Of a DNA stretch of 15,000 bases, positions 1-6,717 are shown piece after piece; the stretch's first letter is position 1, and each line of letters opens with the position of its first letter. Origin of the DNA: Smithellaceae bacterium (GTDB lineage Bacteria > Desulfobacterota > Syntrophia > Syntrophales > Smithellaceae); the NCBI GenBank assembly GCA_028704195.1, contig JAQVLL010000012.1, positions 1 through 15,000 on the forward strand, given 5' to 3'. A program made the translations under genes and the position numbers. Under the pieces are notes generated by a model that saw only the letters and a program-made list of their open reading frames with translations, had not been told where the DNA came from and ran no database searches.

Positions 1-2924
1 CGATAATCCTCAGCCTTGTACCTTCTCTTATTATCTTGCTCCAACCGGTTGATGGTCAACTGGTTGTAAACCACCAGAAATCCGCCTTCAATCTTAATGG
101 CTTCGATTCTCGACAGATAAAAAAGCGCATCTTCGATATCTTCTATAGAGACTGTTACTTTAAAAAGCACCGAATGCTTTTCATATTCGTCTTTCAATTC
201 ATGGACTGAGAATTCGATCAATGCTTCTTCTTTTTCCGTTTTTTCGTTTTCCGGTTCGAGTTTACTTTTTTCAAAGAGAAACTCTACGATGAAACGCGCA
301 AGATCATGACGCTTCTCCAATTTATCTTTAAGGGTTTGCTTCGGTTGAATAAATTGAATAACGATATGATTTCTGGAATATTCCGGGATACGGCTTTTTA
401 TCCAATTCTTTATCGCCCAGAAATTCAAGATGGCTTTAATCTTATTGGGCGCTACGGCATCACACCCCTTTTCCTGGACCGATTCATTAAGTTCCTTGAG
501 GTGATAAGTCTTTTCTTCATCTTCAAGAAACGGCAAAAGAAAGCGTTCGATCCGGCTGTAGGTTTCAACAATTTTCAAAGAATAATTTTTATTCTCTCCT
601 TTCCGGATAAAAGCGGTCAGGTCTTTAGTGTCTGCCAGGATCTTTAATTCGCGAAGCTGGTTAACAGCGGCAATGACGTCTTCTTTAACAATCCCCAAAT
701 TATCGGAAATATAATCGATGCGCGATTCCGCAACCTCATCGTTTGAGTGTCTTCGACTTTTACTTGAAAACAACGTCTTGATAATACGGATGGCTCTTCT
801 TTTTTGATTTTCGCCAAGCCTGTCTGATGCGTTAATTTTATCAATGGCTTCCTGGGCGGTTTTCGTCAGAATGCTGTTGGCATAAACGCGAGGCATGTTT
901 TGCCCTCGCTTTAGATAGCCCGACTCTTCCAAAGCGGCGATGGCTGTTTTCACCCTGGTTTCTATTTCAGCAACATTGTCGTCCCAACCTGCTTTTCGCG
1001 CAATCTCCAACGCCGAATTAGAAACGGAGGAACGGAGTTGGGTTATGCTTTTGACGGCCTTCCAGACCTGCTGGATTTCCTTGATATTCAGTTTGGTCTG
1101 GTTAAGTAAAATGAAGTGCTTGCTCAAGTCTTCATCATTAAACAATACCAGGCATTCCGCCGAGATATTATCGTCGCGTCCCGCCCGCCCCGCTTCCTGA
1201 ATATAGTTTTCCAGAGAATCGGCTATATCGTAATGAATGACCCTGCCTACATCTTTTTTATCAACACCCATCCCAAATGCCGAAGTTGCCACCATGACGT
1301 CGACTTCACCCGCAATAAACGCGTCTTGATTAAGGGCTTTTTCCTGCACGTTCATTTTGCCGTGATAAGGCTTGGCCAGCAGGCCATCTTGAGTTAATCT
1401 TTCGGCCAGCTGATAGGCTCTTCGCGTTCTGGACACATAAACGATTGTCGGACATTTCTTTTCTTCGATTAGTGCTCTGAGCGTATTATATTTTTCTTCA
1501 TCACCCTCTTTTTCAAAAACCTTGTAGTGAAGATTGGTTCGTGACGCTTGTGACAGCAGGACTTCCAGGTTGAGCGACAATTTCTCACGGAAATAATCAA
1601 CAATGTCTTCTATGACCTTCGGTTTGGCCGTGGCCGTAAAGCACGAAACGGGAATCCCGTCTTCAAGGTTTTTCTTTTCCTGAATGGATTTGATGAAATC
1701 ACCAATGTAAAGATAATCCACTCTGAAATCCTGCCCCCACGCAGAAAAACAATGCGCTTCGTCAATGACGAACCGGACAATCTTTCTTCCTAAAAGCAAC
1801 CGCTCAATCGTAACGGATCTCAACGACTCGGGAGAGATATAAAGGATGGCAGTGGACCCATCTTCGACCCGTTCGATGGATTTAGCTCTTTCAATGGGGT
1901 CGAGCATACCGTTAATGGTGACGGCATCCGAAATGCCGGCTTTTTCCAGGTTATCGACCTGATCTTTCATCAATGATTGAAGAGGGGAAATGACAACCGT
2001 CAGCCCTTTTGTTGCTGTGGCACTCATCAGGGCCGGAATCTGAAAAGTGAGAGACTTGCCGCCTCCCGTAGGAAATACGGCCAGCAGGGATTTATTATCG
2101 ACGGCTGCCTGAACCGCCCTTTCCTGCAATGGTTCACCCGCATAAGTCCGGTAAGAATCAAAACCAAAAAACCGCTTTAACCCTTTGTGGATGTCCAGAG
2201 CCTCATTGCAGTATAAGCATCCCGTCAAACAAGGTTTATTCCGCAGGACATTCATCATGTGTTCCACTGCGGGATAGTTTTTCAAGACCCAGCGGGGTGT
2301 AATGGAATAGCGGTTGCCGCAATGAATGAGAGCCAGGCAATATGCTGATTCAACAGGCCGCTCCGAGAGATATTTCCGCAGGTTTACATGCTCGCAAATC
2401 TGGCCGGGAAACCTCTCTTGTATGAGTTTTGCCGTATCCGTGCCCTGAGCTTTATAACCGATAAAGCGAAAGAAAGGCAGAAACTCCTTTTTGTCATGCA
2501 ACAGCAAGTAAAATATTTTTTTCAGAGAATCATCCGCTTTATGAAAGACGGCGCATTCATCATAAAACAGGTCTCTGGCTTTTATGGAGTCATTTAACGG
2601 ATTGTTGAGATCATCACTTTGGAGTTTATCGTCCTTCAATAAAGCATGATAGGGCCGGGTAGGGAAAAGTAACGGAGAAAGGTAAAGCGTATCAATCATA
2701 CCGGAAGCTGGTACACCAGCCTCATCAATGGCTTCACGGATGTAATGCAAGTCGTGATTGAAAATATTATGACCGCAAATGAAGGGCGTACCACGAACGA
2801 AAGTGATGAAGTCAGTTATTGAATTGGAGTGAAACCTGGTGCCGTTGTCTTTAACACAGCCAATGTCAAGAATTCTCCTGCTCGTTGGGTCAACTTCTGT
2901 ATCAAAAAAGGCGATGTGTTGCAT
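1..2924 (-). CDS. DnaQ-like exonuclease / RecQ-type DNA helicase fusion (C-terminus beyond window)
   Basis: The frame stays open for 974 codons and runs off the left edge. The ATG at 2924 is preceded directly by an in-frame TGA and by AAGGGA about 7 nt upstream, so the start is well fixed. Residues 1-120 look like a DEDD-family 3'-5' exonuclease: FFDTE (D8, E10), GHNIFNHD (D58) and NNPLNDS (D112). A Cys cluster (C232, C236, C239) precedes the helicase core. The core has a Q-motif-like LQERAVQ, Walker A TGGGKS (K290), DEAH at 388-391, a TATAK motif and motif VI QEAGRAGRD (576-584). The usual RecQ zinc-binding cysteines after motif VI are not visible. About 390 further residues follow, with winged-helix-like and charged stretches. 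Ordinary RecQ is about 600-700 aa, so this is a longer multidomain relative, probably a DNA repair or recombination helicase. From memory of similar long RecQ proteins, a UvrD-like helicase may follow outside the window (inference). A TATAAT at 2986-2981 is a possible -10 element. Confidence 0.9.
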   Translation of the reverse strand, partial: MQHIAFFDTEVDPTSRRILDIGCVKDNGTRFHSNSITDFITFVRGTPFICGHNIFNHDLHYIREAIDEAGVPASGMIDTLYLSPLLFPTRPYHALLKDDKLQSDDLNNPLNDSIKARDLFYDECAVFHKADDSLKKIFYLLLHDKKEFLPFFRFIGYKAQGTDTAKLIQERFPGQICEHVNLRKYLSERPVESAYCLALIHCGNRYSITPRWVLKNYPAVEHMMNVLRNKPCLTGCLYCNEALDIHKGLKRFFGFDSYRTYAGEPLQERAVQAAVDNKSLLAVFPTGGGKSLTFQIPALMSATATKGLTVVISPLQSLMKDQVDNLEKAGISDAVTINGMLDPIERAKSIERVEDGSTAILYISPESLRSVTIERLLLGRKIVRFVIDEAHCFSAWGQDFRVDYLYIGDFIKSIQEKKNLEDGIPVSCFTATAKPKVIEDIVDYFREKLSLNLEVLLSQASRTNLHYKVFEKEGDEEKYNTLRALIEEKKCPTIVYVSRTRRAYQLAERLTQDGLLAKPYHGKMNVQEKALNQDAFIAGEVDVMVATSAFGMGVDKKDVGRVIHYDIADSLENYIQEAGRAGRDDNISAECLVLFNDEDLSKHFILLNQTKLNIKEIQQVWKAVKSITQLRSSVSNSALEIARKAGWDDNVAEIETRVKTAIAALEESGYLKRGQNMPRVYANSILTKTAQEAIDKINASDRLGENQKRRAIRIIKTLFSSKSRRHSNDEVAESRIDYISDNLGIVKEDVIAAVNQLRELKILADTKDLTAFIRKGENKNYSLKIVETYSRIERFLLPFLEDEEKTYHLKELNESVQEKGCDAVAPNKIKAILNFWAIKNWIKSRIPEYSRNHIVIQFIQPKQTLKDKLEKRHDLARFIVEFLFEKSKLEPENEKTEKEEALIEFSVHELKDEYEKHSVLFKVTVSIEDIEDALFYLSRIEAIKIEGGFLVVYNQLTINRLEQDNKRRYKAEDY

Positions 2925-3107
2925 TCAGAGTCCCTTTATACAGATGTAATATTTTGCAACTTTCACTGCACCATCGTATTATTATATTATTACGGCGGTA
3001 TTTTCGGGTGCTGCCTGGGGAACGCTGTTCGGAGGACATAACACTGATTTTTTTCCTTGTTGTTCTCACATCAGAGAGCACCCGTATTTCTTAAAAGTAA
3101 CATGACA

Positions 3108-3407
3108 TCATTTTACAATATCTGTAATATTTTTCAGGGGCAGAACAAAAACATCTTTTTCCAGGGGATATGCTTCGCTGCCCGGATAGACGATAAAACC
3201 TTTGCGGCAACCAAGATCACCGTAGCTGGTCCAAAATCCTTTTGCGGCCTGAGGGCTCAATGAGTGTTTGATTTCAGCCGCAATTGGTTCTTTTTTATCG
3301 TTTGTAAGCAATAAATCAATTTCCGCGCCGGAACTGCTTCGATAAAAAAAGTACTGCCAGCCAGCAGGCAAAAAAGCCAGGGCCGGGTCATGAAATATAA
3401 GTTTTCG
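3108..3407 (-). pseudogene. Remnant of a DUF4143-type ATPase (C-terminal domain only)
   Basis: The frame is open from just after an in-frame TGA (3410-3408) to the stop at 3108 and encodes about 99 residues. It holds the end of a DUF4143 domain: LPAGWQYFFYRSSSGAEIDL, then AAEIKHSL, then a tail with FIVYPG and YPLEKDVFVLPL. The pattern GAEIDL...AEIK is the PD-(D/E)XK-like core that ends this ATPase family. The whole N-terminal ATPase (Walker A and B) is missing, no ATG with a ribosome-binding site is present, and only a TTG at 3371 could serve as a start. The first residues (IFHDPALAF) resemble a segment normally separated from LPAGWQ by several dozen residues, so an internal deletion is likely. 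It belongs to a different subfamily from the intact gene just upstream (3479-4726), so it is not simply that gene's broken end. Confidence 0.72.
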
Positions 3408-3478
3408 TCACTCCTGATCTTTCAATATTTTATCTAGACAGACATTGATCCTCGTGACACTGTCTTCATTACAGGGAA

Positions 3479-4726
3479 TTAACTATCCTCCCAAAGGTTG
3501 GATATGGGAACAGCGTGTAAATTTTTCCCAAAGGGCACAACGGCATCGCCGTCATACAGCACGACCCCGGCTACAAAATTCTTTTGGGCGGCATCCTGAA
3601 GCTTGCGCAGTCCCTTAAAATCGTCGCCCGTAACCGTCGCTGCCGCCTTCACCTCAATCCCGGCCAGCCTTCCAGCGCATTCCAGAACAATATCCACCTC
3701 GACCTTATCCTTGTCACGAAAATGGCTGAAGGATACCGTTTCCTCATGCCAGCTTGCCTGCCGGCGTAACTCCTGAAAAATAAAAGTCTCAAGAATTCGT
3801 CCAAAAAGCGCGCGGTCTTTCCACAGCATTTCAGCGTCCGAACCAAGGAGCGTGCAGATCATGCCGGTGTCTCCCACGTGCAGTTTTGGCGTTTTAATCA
3901 GGCGACTCAGCCGGTTGTTGTGCCAGGCCGGCAATTCCTCCAGTAAAAAAATCCTCGACAGCAGCGTGACATAATCGCGAATGGTCTGTCTACTTACCTG
4001 AAAGGGCGCGGCAAGTTCAGAAACATTCACAAGACAGGCAGTCTGCCCCGCGGCCAGCGCCATCAGTCGCGGCAAAGTACCCAGTTCGCTAATGCGCGCC
4101 AGATCCCGGATGTCGCGTTGAATGAGTGTGTCGGCATAATCCCGATACCATGCCGTCCGCCGCCTTGCCGTGGCCCGCGCAAGGGCAGCCGGGTATCCGC
4201 CCGTAACTACTCGCTCCGCCATCATTTGGCCCAGACGGTGTCCTGACGTGCCGGTCTTGAAAGCTGGAGCGAACAAAGCCGACAGAAATCCGGGCTTTCC
4301 TCCGGCAAGTTCCACCTGGGCAAGCGGATGCAGACGCAAAATCTCGATGCGACCAGCAAGTGAATCAGCCAGTTTCGGGACCAAAAGCACATTCGCCGAA
4401 CCTGTCAGAATAAATCGCCCCGGTTTTCGTCGTGCATCTATCCGGACTTTCAGAGAGGTGAAAAGTTCCGGCACCCGTTGAACCTCGTCCAGAATCACCC
4501 TCTCGGGCAAATCGGCGACATAACCCACCGGATCACCTTTTGCCGCCTCCCGCTGCACATCATCGTCAAAACTCAGATACGTGAATCTTTCTACATCTCC
4601 TACCTGGCGGGCCAGCGTGGTCTTGCCGCACTGCCGGGGACCATGAATCAGCACCACCGGCGAATCGGCCAGCGCATCCATAATCCTGGGCTGAAGATAT
4701 CGAGGGTATAAATTATTGTTTTTCAT
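3479..4726 (-). CDS. AAA-type ATP-binding protein with DUF4143 domain
   Basis: This 415-aa protein has a full-length layout for the AAA/DUF4143 family. The N-terminal P-loop NTPase has Walker A GPRQCGKT (29-36), Walker B RVILDE (76-81) and a sensor-like ILTGSAN (106-112). A helix-turn-helix-like stretch (about 234-268, ending FLLEELPAW) is followed by KTPKLHVGDTG. The C-terminal domain carries EVDIVLE (343-349) and GIEVKA (356-361), a PD-(D/E)XK-like core that may not be catalytic. Family members are common in bacteria and archaea, often in variable regions, and their biological role is poorly defined; some are proposed to be toxin- or defence-like, but nothing here proves that. The ATG at 4726 has only a weak, distant GGTGG upstream. 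Codon composition is more GC-rich than its neighbours by eye, fitting separate acquisition. The family call is firm; the function is unknown. Confidence 0.88.
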   Translation of the reverse strand: MKNNNLYPRYLQPRIMDALADSPVVLIHGPRQCGKTTLARQVGDVERFTYLSFDDDVQREAAKGDPVGYVADLPERVILDEVQRVPELFTSLKVRIDARRKPGRFILTGSANVLLVPKLADSLAGRIEILRLHPLAQVELAGGKPGFLSALFAPAFKTGTSGHRLGQMMAERVVTGGYPAALARATARRRTAWYRDYADTLIQRDIRDLARISELGTLPRLMALAAGQTACLVNVSELAAPFQVSRQTIRDYVTLLSRIFLLEELPAWHNNRLSRLIKTPKLHVGDTGMICTLLGSDAEMLWKDRALFGRILETFIFQELRRQASWHEETVSFSHFRDKDKVEVDIVLECAGRLAGIEVKAAATVTGDDFKGLRKLQDAAQKNFVAGVVLYDGDAVVPFGKNLHAVPISNLWEDS

Positions 4727-5229
4727 GCGATTAGCTTAACCACCAAATCCGTCCAATTGCAAGTTTTATATTCGGCTGATTGTAAGTTTGCCTTCGTCTA
4801 ATCGTAAGGAAATACATTGGACGGTGAATACTTGTTCATCAGGCATGGAAGAATCAAGTCGCAGGTTGGTGTGAGTCTTTCTGAAGGGAAAAGGGAACAT
4901 TTATTCCATTTTTGTGTAAAATCCTCTATTCCTTAAAAAGATTCAAAATCACTTTAATCATAATATTCTTTTCAGAAGGTTTGCTCGCGGCAATCATAAG
5001 CGTCAGGACAATAAGCGCATTATCGTCAATATGTTTTGTCTCGGCCTATACTTGACTTGACAGAAAGTGTACACGGTAACACGCTGGAACTCGTCATGAA
5101 CGGTTTGGCGCCTGAGTGTGCGGCGGAGTTAAAAGAAAAACTTGTAGACAGGGTGATATAGACAAATTATAAATCGCTGACATTTCCACACCCCCGCGTG
5201 CATGGGGTAGACCATCCCCGGTTTTTATC
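4727..5229. other. 503-bp stretch without a convincing gene; short open frames that may be gene remnants
   Basis: Besides the phased repeats near 4756-4808, two short start-less open frames look more protein-like than random. On the minus strand, 5036-4926 (36 codons) contains HIDDNALIVLTLMIAASKPS and ends NLFKE. On the plus strand, 5015-5161 (48 codons) contains LTESVHGNTLELVMNG and ends EKLVDRVI. They overlap on opposite strands, so at most one can be a true remnant there. Neither has a usable start with a ribosome-binding site, and I recognise neither family. Confidence 0.45.
4756..4808. repeat. Three imperfect 22-23 bp-spaced ATTGYAAG repeats upstream of the DUF4143 ATPase gene
   Basis: ATTGCAAGTTT (4756-4766) and ATTGTAAGTTT (4779-4789) are followed by AATCGTAAGG (4800-4809). 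Spacing is close to two helical turns. The group lies 30-80 bp upstream of the ATG at 4726 and is enclosed by a 9-bp inverted pair, CCGTCCAAT (4749-4757) and ATTGGACGG (4816-4824). Such phasing would suit a same-face protein-binding site, for example an operator for the downstream gene. That is inference; the repeats are short and AT-rich. Confidence 0.4.
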
Positions 5230-5967
5230 TCATCCTTCCAAAAGCTTTAAATATTCCTTTGCCAATTCATGGCAGACACCGGCAATAAAATTCATAAATG
5301 GCTTGTCAATGCCTTTGTGGGTTTTGTTCAAAGTGTTCAGATATTCGCTCCGCAAGACCGGCGGTATAACGGCTATCGGATAGCCTTCCTGCAACAGGGC
5401 AAGGTTCATCAACAGACGCGCCACCCTTCCGTTGCCGTCAATGAAGGGATGGATGGTTACAAGTTCCTTGTGAATGATTGCCGCAAATTCTACGGGGTGA
5501 TTTTTCCCCTGCATGCCAGGCATGCCTTCAATGAACGATTTCATCAAGTCCGGCAGTCTGTCGGAGGCCGGGGGAATGAAGTTCGCCGCGGTGATAATGA
5601 CTTTCTGCTTTCGGTATTTCCCGGCCTGAACTTGGTCAATACGATAGTAAAACAGCTGGTGCAGTTCTTTAACATTGGCTTCCGCAATGTCTTTGTGCTT
5701 TGCCAGCCGGGAAAGCAAATCATACGCTTCCGCATGTCCCAAAGCTTCCATGTGATCTTTTAACGGCTTGCCGCCGATAGTCATGCCGTCTTCAATAACA
5801 ATTTTTGTTTCAGTTTCCGTCAGAGAATTTCCTTCCAAAGCATTACTGGAATAAGTCATGCCAATCCGGAAATATTCCCGAAGCTGTTTAAGCAGGTGTG
5901 TGTCAATCGGCCGGCATGAGTCTATTTTGCTTTTTAATAGATCAATCTTCCGTAGCGTGTCCTTCAT
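5230..5967 (-). CDS. Fic family protein (predicted AMP-transferase)
   Basis: Fic enzymes transfer AMP (or a related group) from a nucleotide to hydroxyl side chains of target proteins. The catalytic motif HPFIDGNGRVAR is complete at about residues 173-184 of the 245-aa product. Upstream, SNALEG (about 41-46) matches the inhibitory (S/T)xxxE(G/N) motif, placing it among Fic proteins with an N-terminal self-inhibiting helix. GKYRKQKVII is the expected target-binding flap. A longer frame with an ATG at 5982 exists, but the ATG at 5967 has AAGGAA six bases upstream whereas the first has no such site, so I chose 5967. It stands alone on the minus strand, without an adjacent antitoxin-like gene, consistent with built-in inhibition. 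It lies between a DUF4143 ATPase and an integrase, so it is probably accessory cargo. Cellular target unknown. Confidence 0.92.
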   Translation of the reverse strand: MKDTLRKIDLLKSKIDSCRPIDTHLLKQLREYFRIGMTYSSNALEGNSLTETETKIVIEDGMTIGGKPLKDHMEALGHAEAYDLLSRLAKHKDIAEANVKELHQLFYYRIDQVQAGKYRKQKVIITAANFIPPASDRLPDLMKSFIEGMPGMQGKNHPVEFAAIIHKELVTIHPFIDGNGRVARLLMNLALLQEGYPIAVIPPVLRSEYLNTLNKTHKGIDKPFMNFIAGVCHELAKEYLKLLEG

Positions 5968-6105
5968 CACGTTTTCCTTCATGAAGCGTTTGCCGTTGAT
6001 GTTTGCTGTTCAGTTTTTACCGCCTGCCATATGGTATTACAGGGTAATCGCATAACCGAAGAATAATGAGAATAACGGGCGATTCTATTTATGCTTAATT
6101 ATTTG

Positions 6106-6133
6106 ATTATATTCTATTTTTCTTGTTTCACAA
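6106..6133 (-). promoter_or_regulatory. Candidate sigma70-type promoter for the Fic gene
   Basis: Reading the minus strand, TTGTGA (6133-6128) and a perfect TATAAT (6111-6106) are separated by 16 bp. The predicted transcript would have a leader of roughly 130 nt before the ATG at 5967. The perfect palindrome at 6142-6173 sits 8 bp upstream of the -35. The region is AT-rich, so a chance match is possible. Confidence 0.4.
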
Positions 6134-6141
6134 TTATTTAC

Positions 6142-6173
6142 CTGACACAAATATATACATGTATTTGTGTCAG
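6142..6173. repeat. Perfect 12-bp inverted repeat (possible operator)
   Basis: CTGACACAAATA (6142-6153) and TATTTGTGTCAG (6162-6173) are exact reverse complements separated by 8 nt. No T-run follows on either strand and the stem is AT-rich, so a transcription terminator is less likely than a dimeric regulator's binding site. It lies in the fic-integrase intergenic region, next to the candidate fic promoter. Confidence 0.75.
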
Positions 6174-6292
6174 AACTCTATATTGTTTGGAACGCAATGT
6201 CGACGCAGTTCAGTCATTAAGAACAGTAAGTCCATACAATTGATAAATACGAAAATTACCGTATGCTCAGATGCAAAAATCTTGATGAAAGT

Positions 6293-6312
6293 GGGTGTCC
6301 CTGCGGGTGTCC
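6293..6312 (+). repeat. Pair of GGGTGTCC boxes, 12-bp period
   Basis: GGGTGTCC occurs at 6293-6300 and 6305-6312. A second 12-bp-period pair lies at the integrase 3' end (7860-7883), sharing the GTGNCC core. Possibly recombinase or accessory-factor binding boxes; no direct proof. Confidence 0.4.
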
Positions 6313-6670
6313 TTTTACTCTGAAATCAGGGTAAAACAGGAACATACCATTACACAGGATGACACATAGATGTCAATAAATACGAATATTTACAATAAAA
6401 ACAGGTGGCTTGGATATCTTTCATTTTCTCCTCTCACGCCGGAAACCAAGGTCCGATCTGGTTCCTTATCAGTGACTAATCAATTATTTCAATGTTGTAA
6501 TTCAACCCGCCTTGAAGAAAAGCCAGCACCAGGACGCTCAACGAATTATGCAGTTCGATGATATTGAGCATCGTGTTGGAAGCTCCGATAGCTGACAGAT
6601 GACCTGATGCCTCTGGCCTGATGATGATGGTTGAAGCTGTGAGTAGTAAGTCGGTGCTTTTGTTATTGCC

Positions 6671-6697
6671 TTGAAATAACCTACATGATGATATAGT
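6671..6697 (+). promoter_or_regulatory. Weak candidate promoter for the integrase
   Basis: TTGAAA (6671-6676) and TATAGT (6692-6697) are separated by only 15 bp, shorter than optimal, and lie about 20 nt before the ATG at 6718. A ribosome-binding site AAAGGG follows. Both hexamers are reasonable, but the spacing makes it uncertain. Confidence 0.3.
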
Positions 6698-6717
6698 TTC
6701 AAATAAAGGGTGTTTTT

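Larger units (their letters stand above)
5983..6717. other. 735-bp gene-less region upstream of the integrase, rich in short repeats
   Basis: No frame here has convincing start, length and composition. Beyond the palindrome and the two candidate promoters, I see an 11-bp direct repeat ATAAATACGAA (6243-6253 and 6376-6386), paired GGGTGTCC boxes (6293-6312), and a near-perfect dyad of TTTTACTCTGA (6313-6323) with TCAGGGTAAAA (6326-6336). A 39-codon start-less frame at about 6477-6596 (ending QRIMQFDDIEHRVGSSDS) might be a scrap of an old gene. Repeat-rich DNA beside an integrase is typical of recombination or control regions of integrated elements; that reading is inference. Confidence 0.5.

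Noticed and set aside
306..2597. Several plus-strand open frames of 60-115 codons
   Set aside because: All lie antisense within the RecQ fusion gene, lack ribosome-binding sites and have no recognisable domains.
3411..3478. Possible terminator between the ATPase gene and the fragment
   Set aside because: Only weak partial pairing and no T-run after a stem.
5269..5763. 164-codon plus-strand open frame
   Set aside because: It is antisense to the Fic gene, whose catalytic motif is unmistakable; the frame is a codon-bias shadow.
5968..5982. Upstream ATG (5982) for the Fic protein
   Set aside because: No ribosome-binding site precedes it, while AAGGAA lies six bases before the ATG at 5967.
6123..6323. 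66-codon plus-strand frame
   Set aside because: It begins at a TTG without a ribosome-binding site, runs through the perfect palindrome, and its product is low-complexity and unrecognised.
6370..6561. 63-codon plus-strand frame with ATG
   Set aside because: The nearest AGGA is too far from the ATG, composition is not protein-like, and no family is recognised; possible but unsupported.
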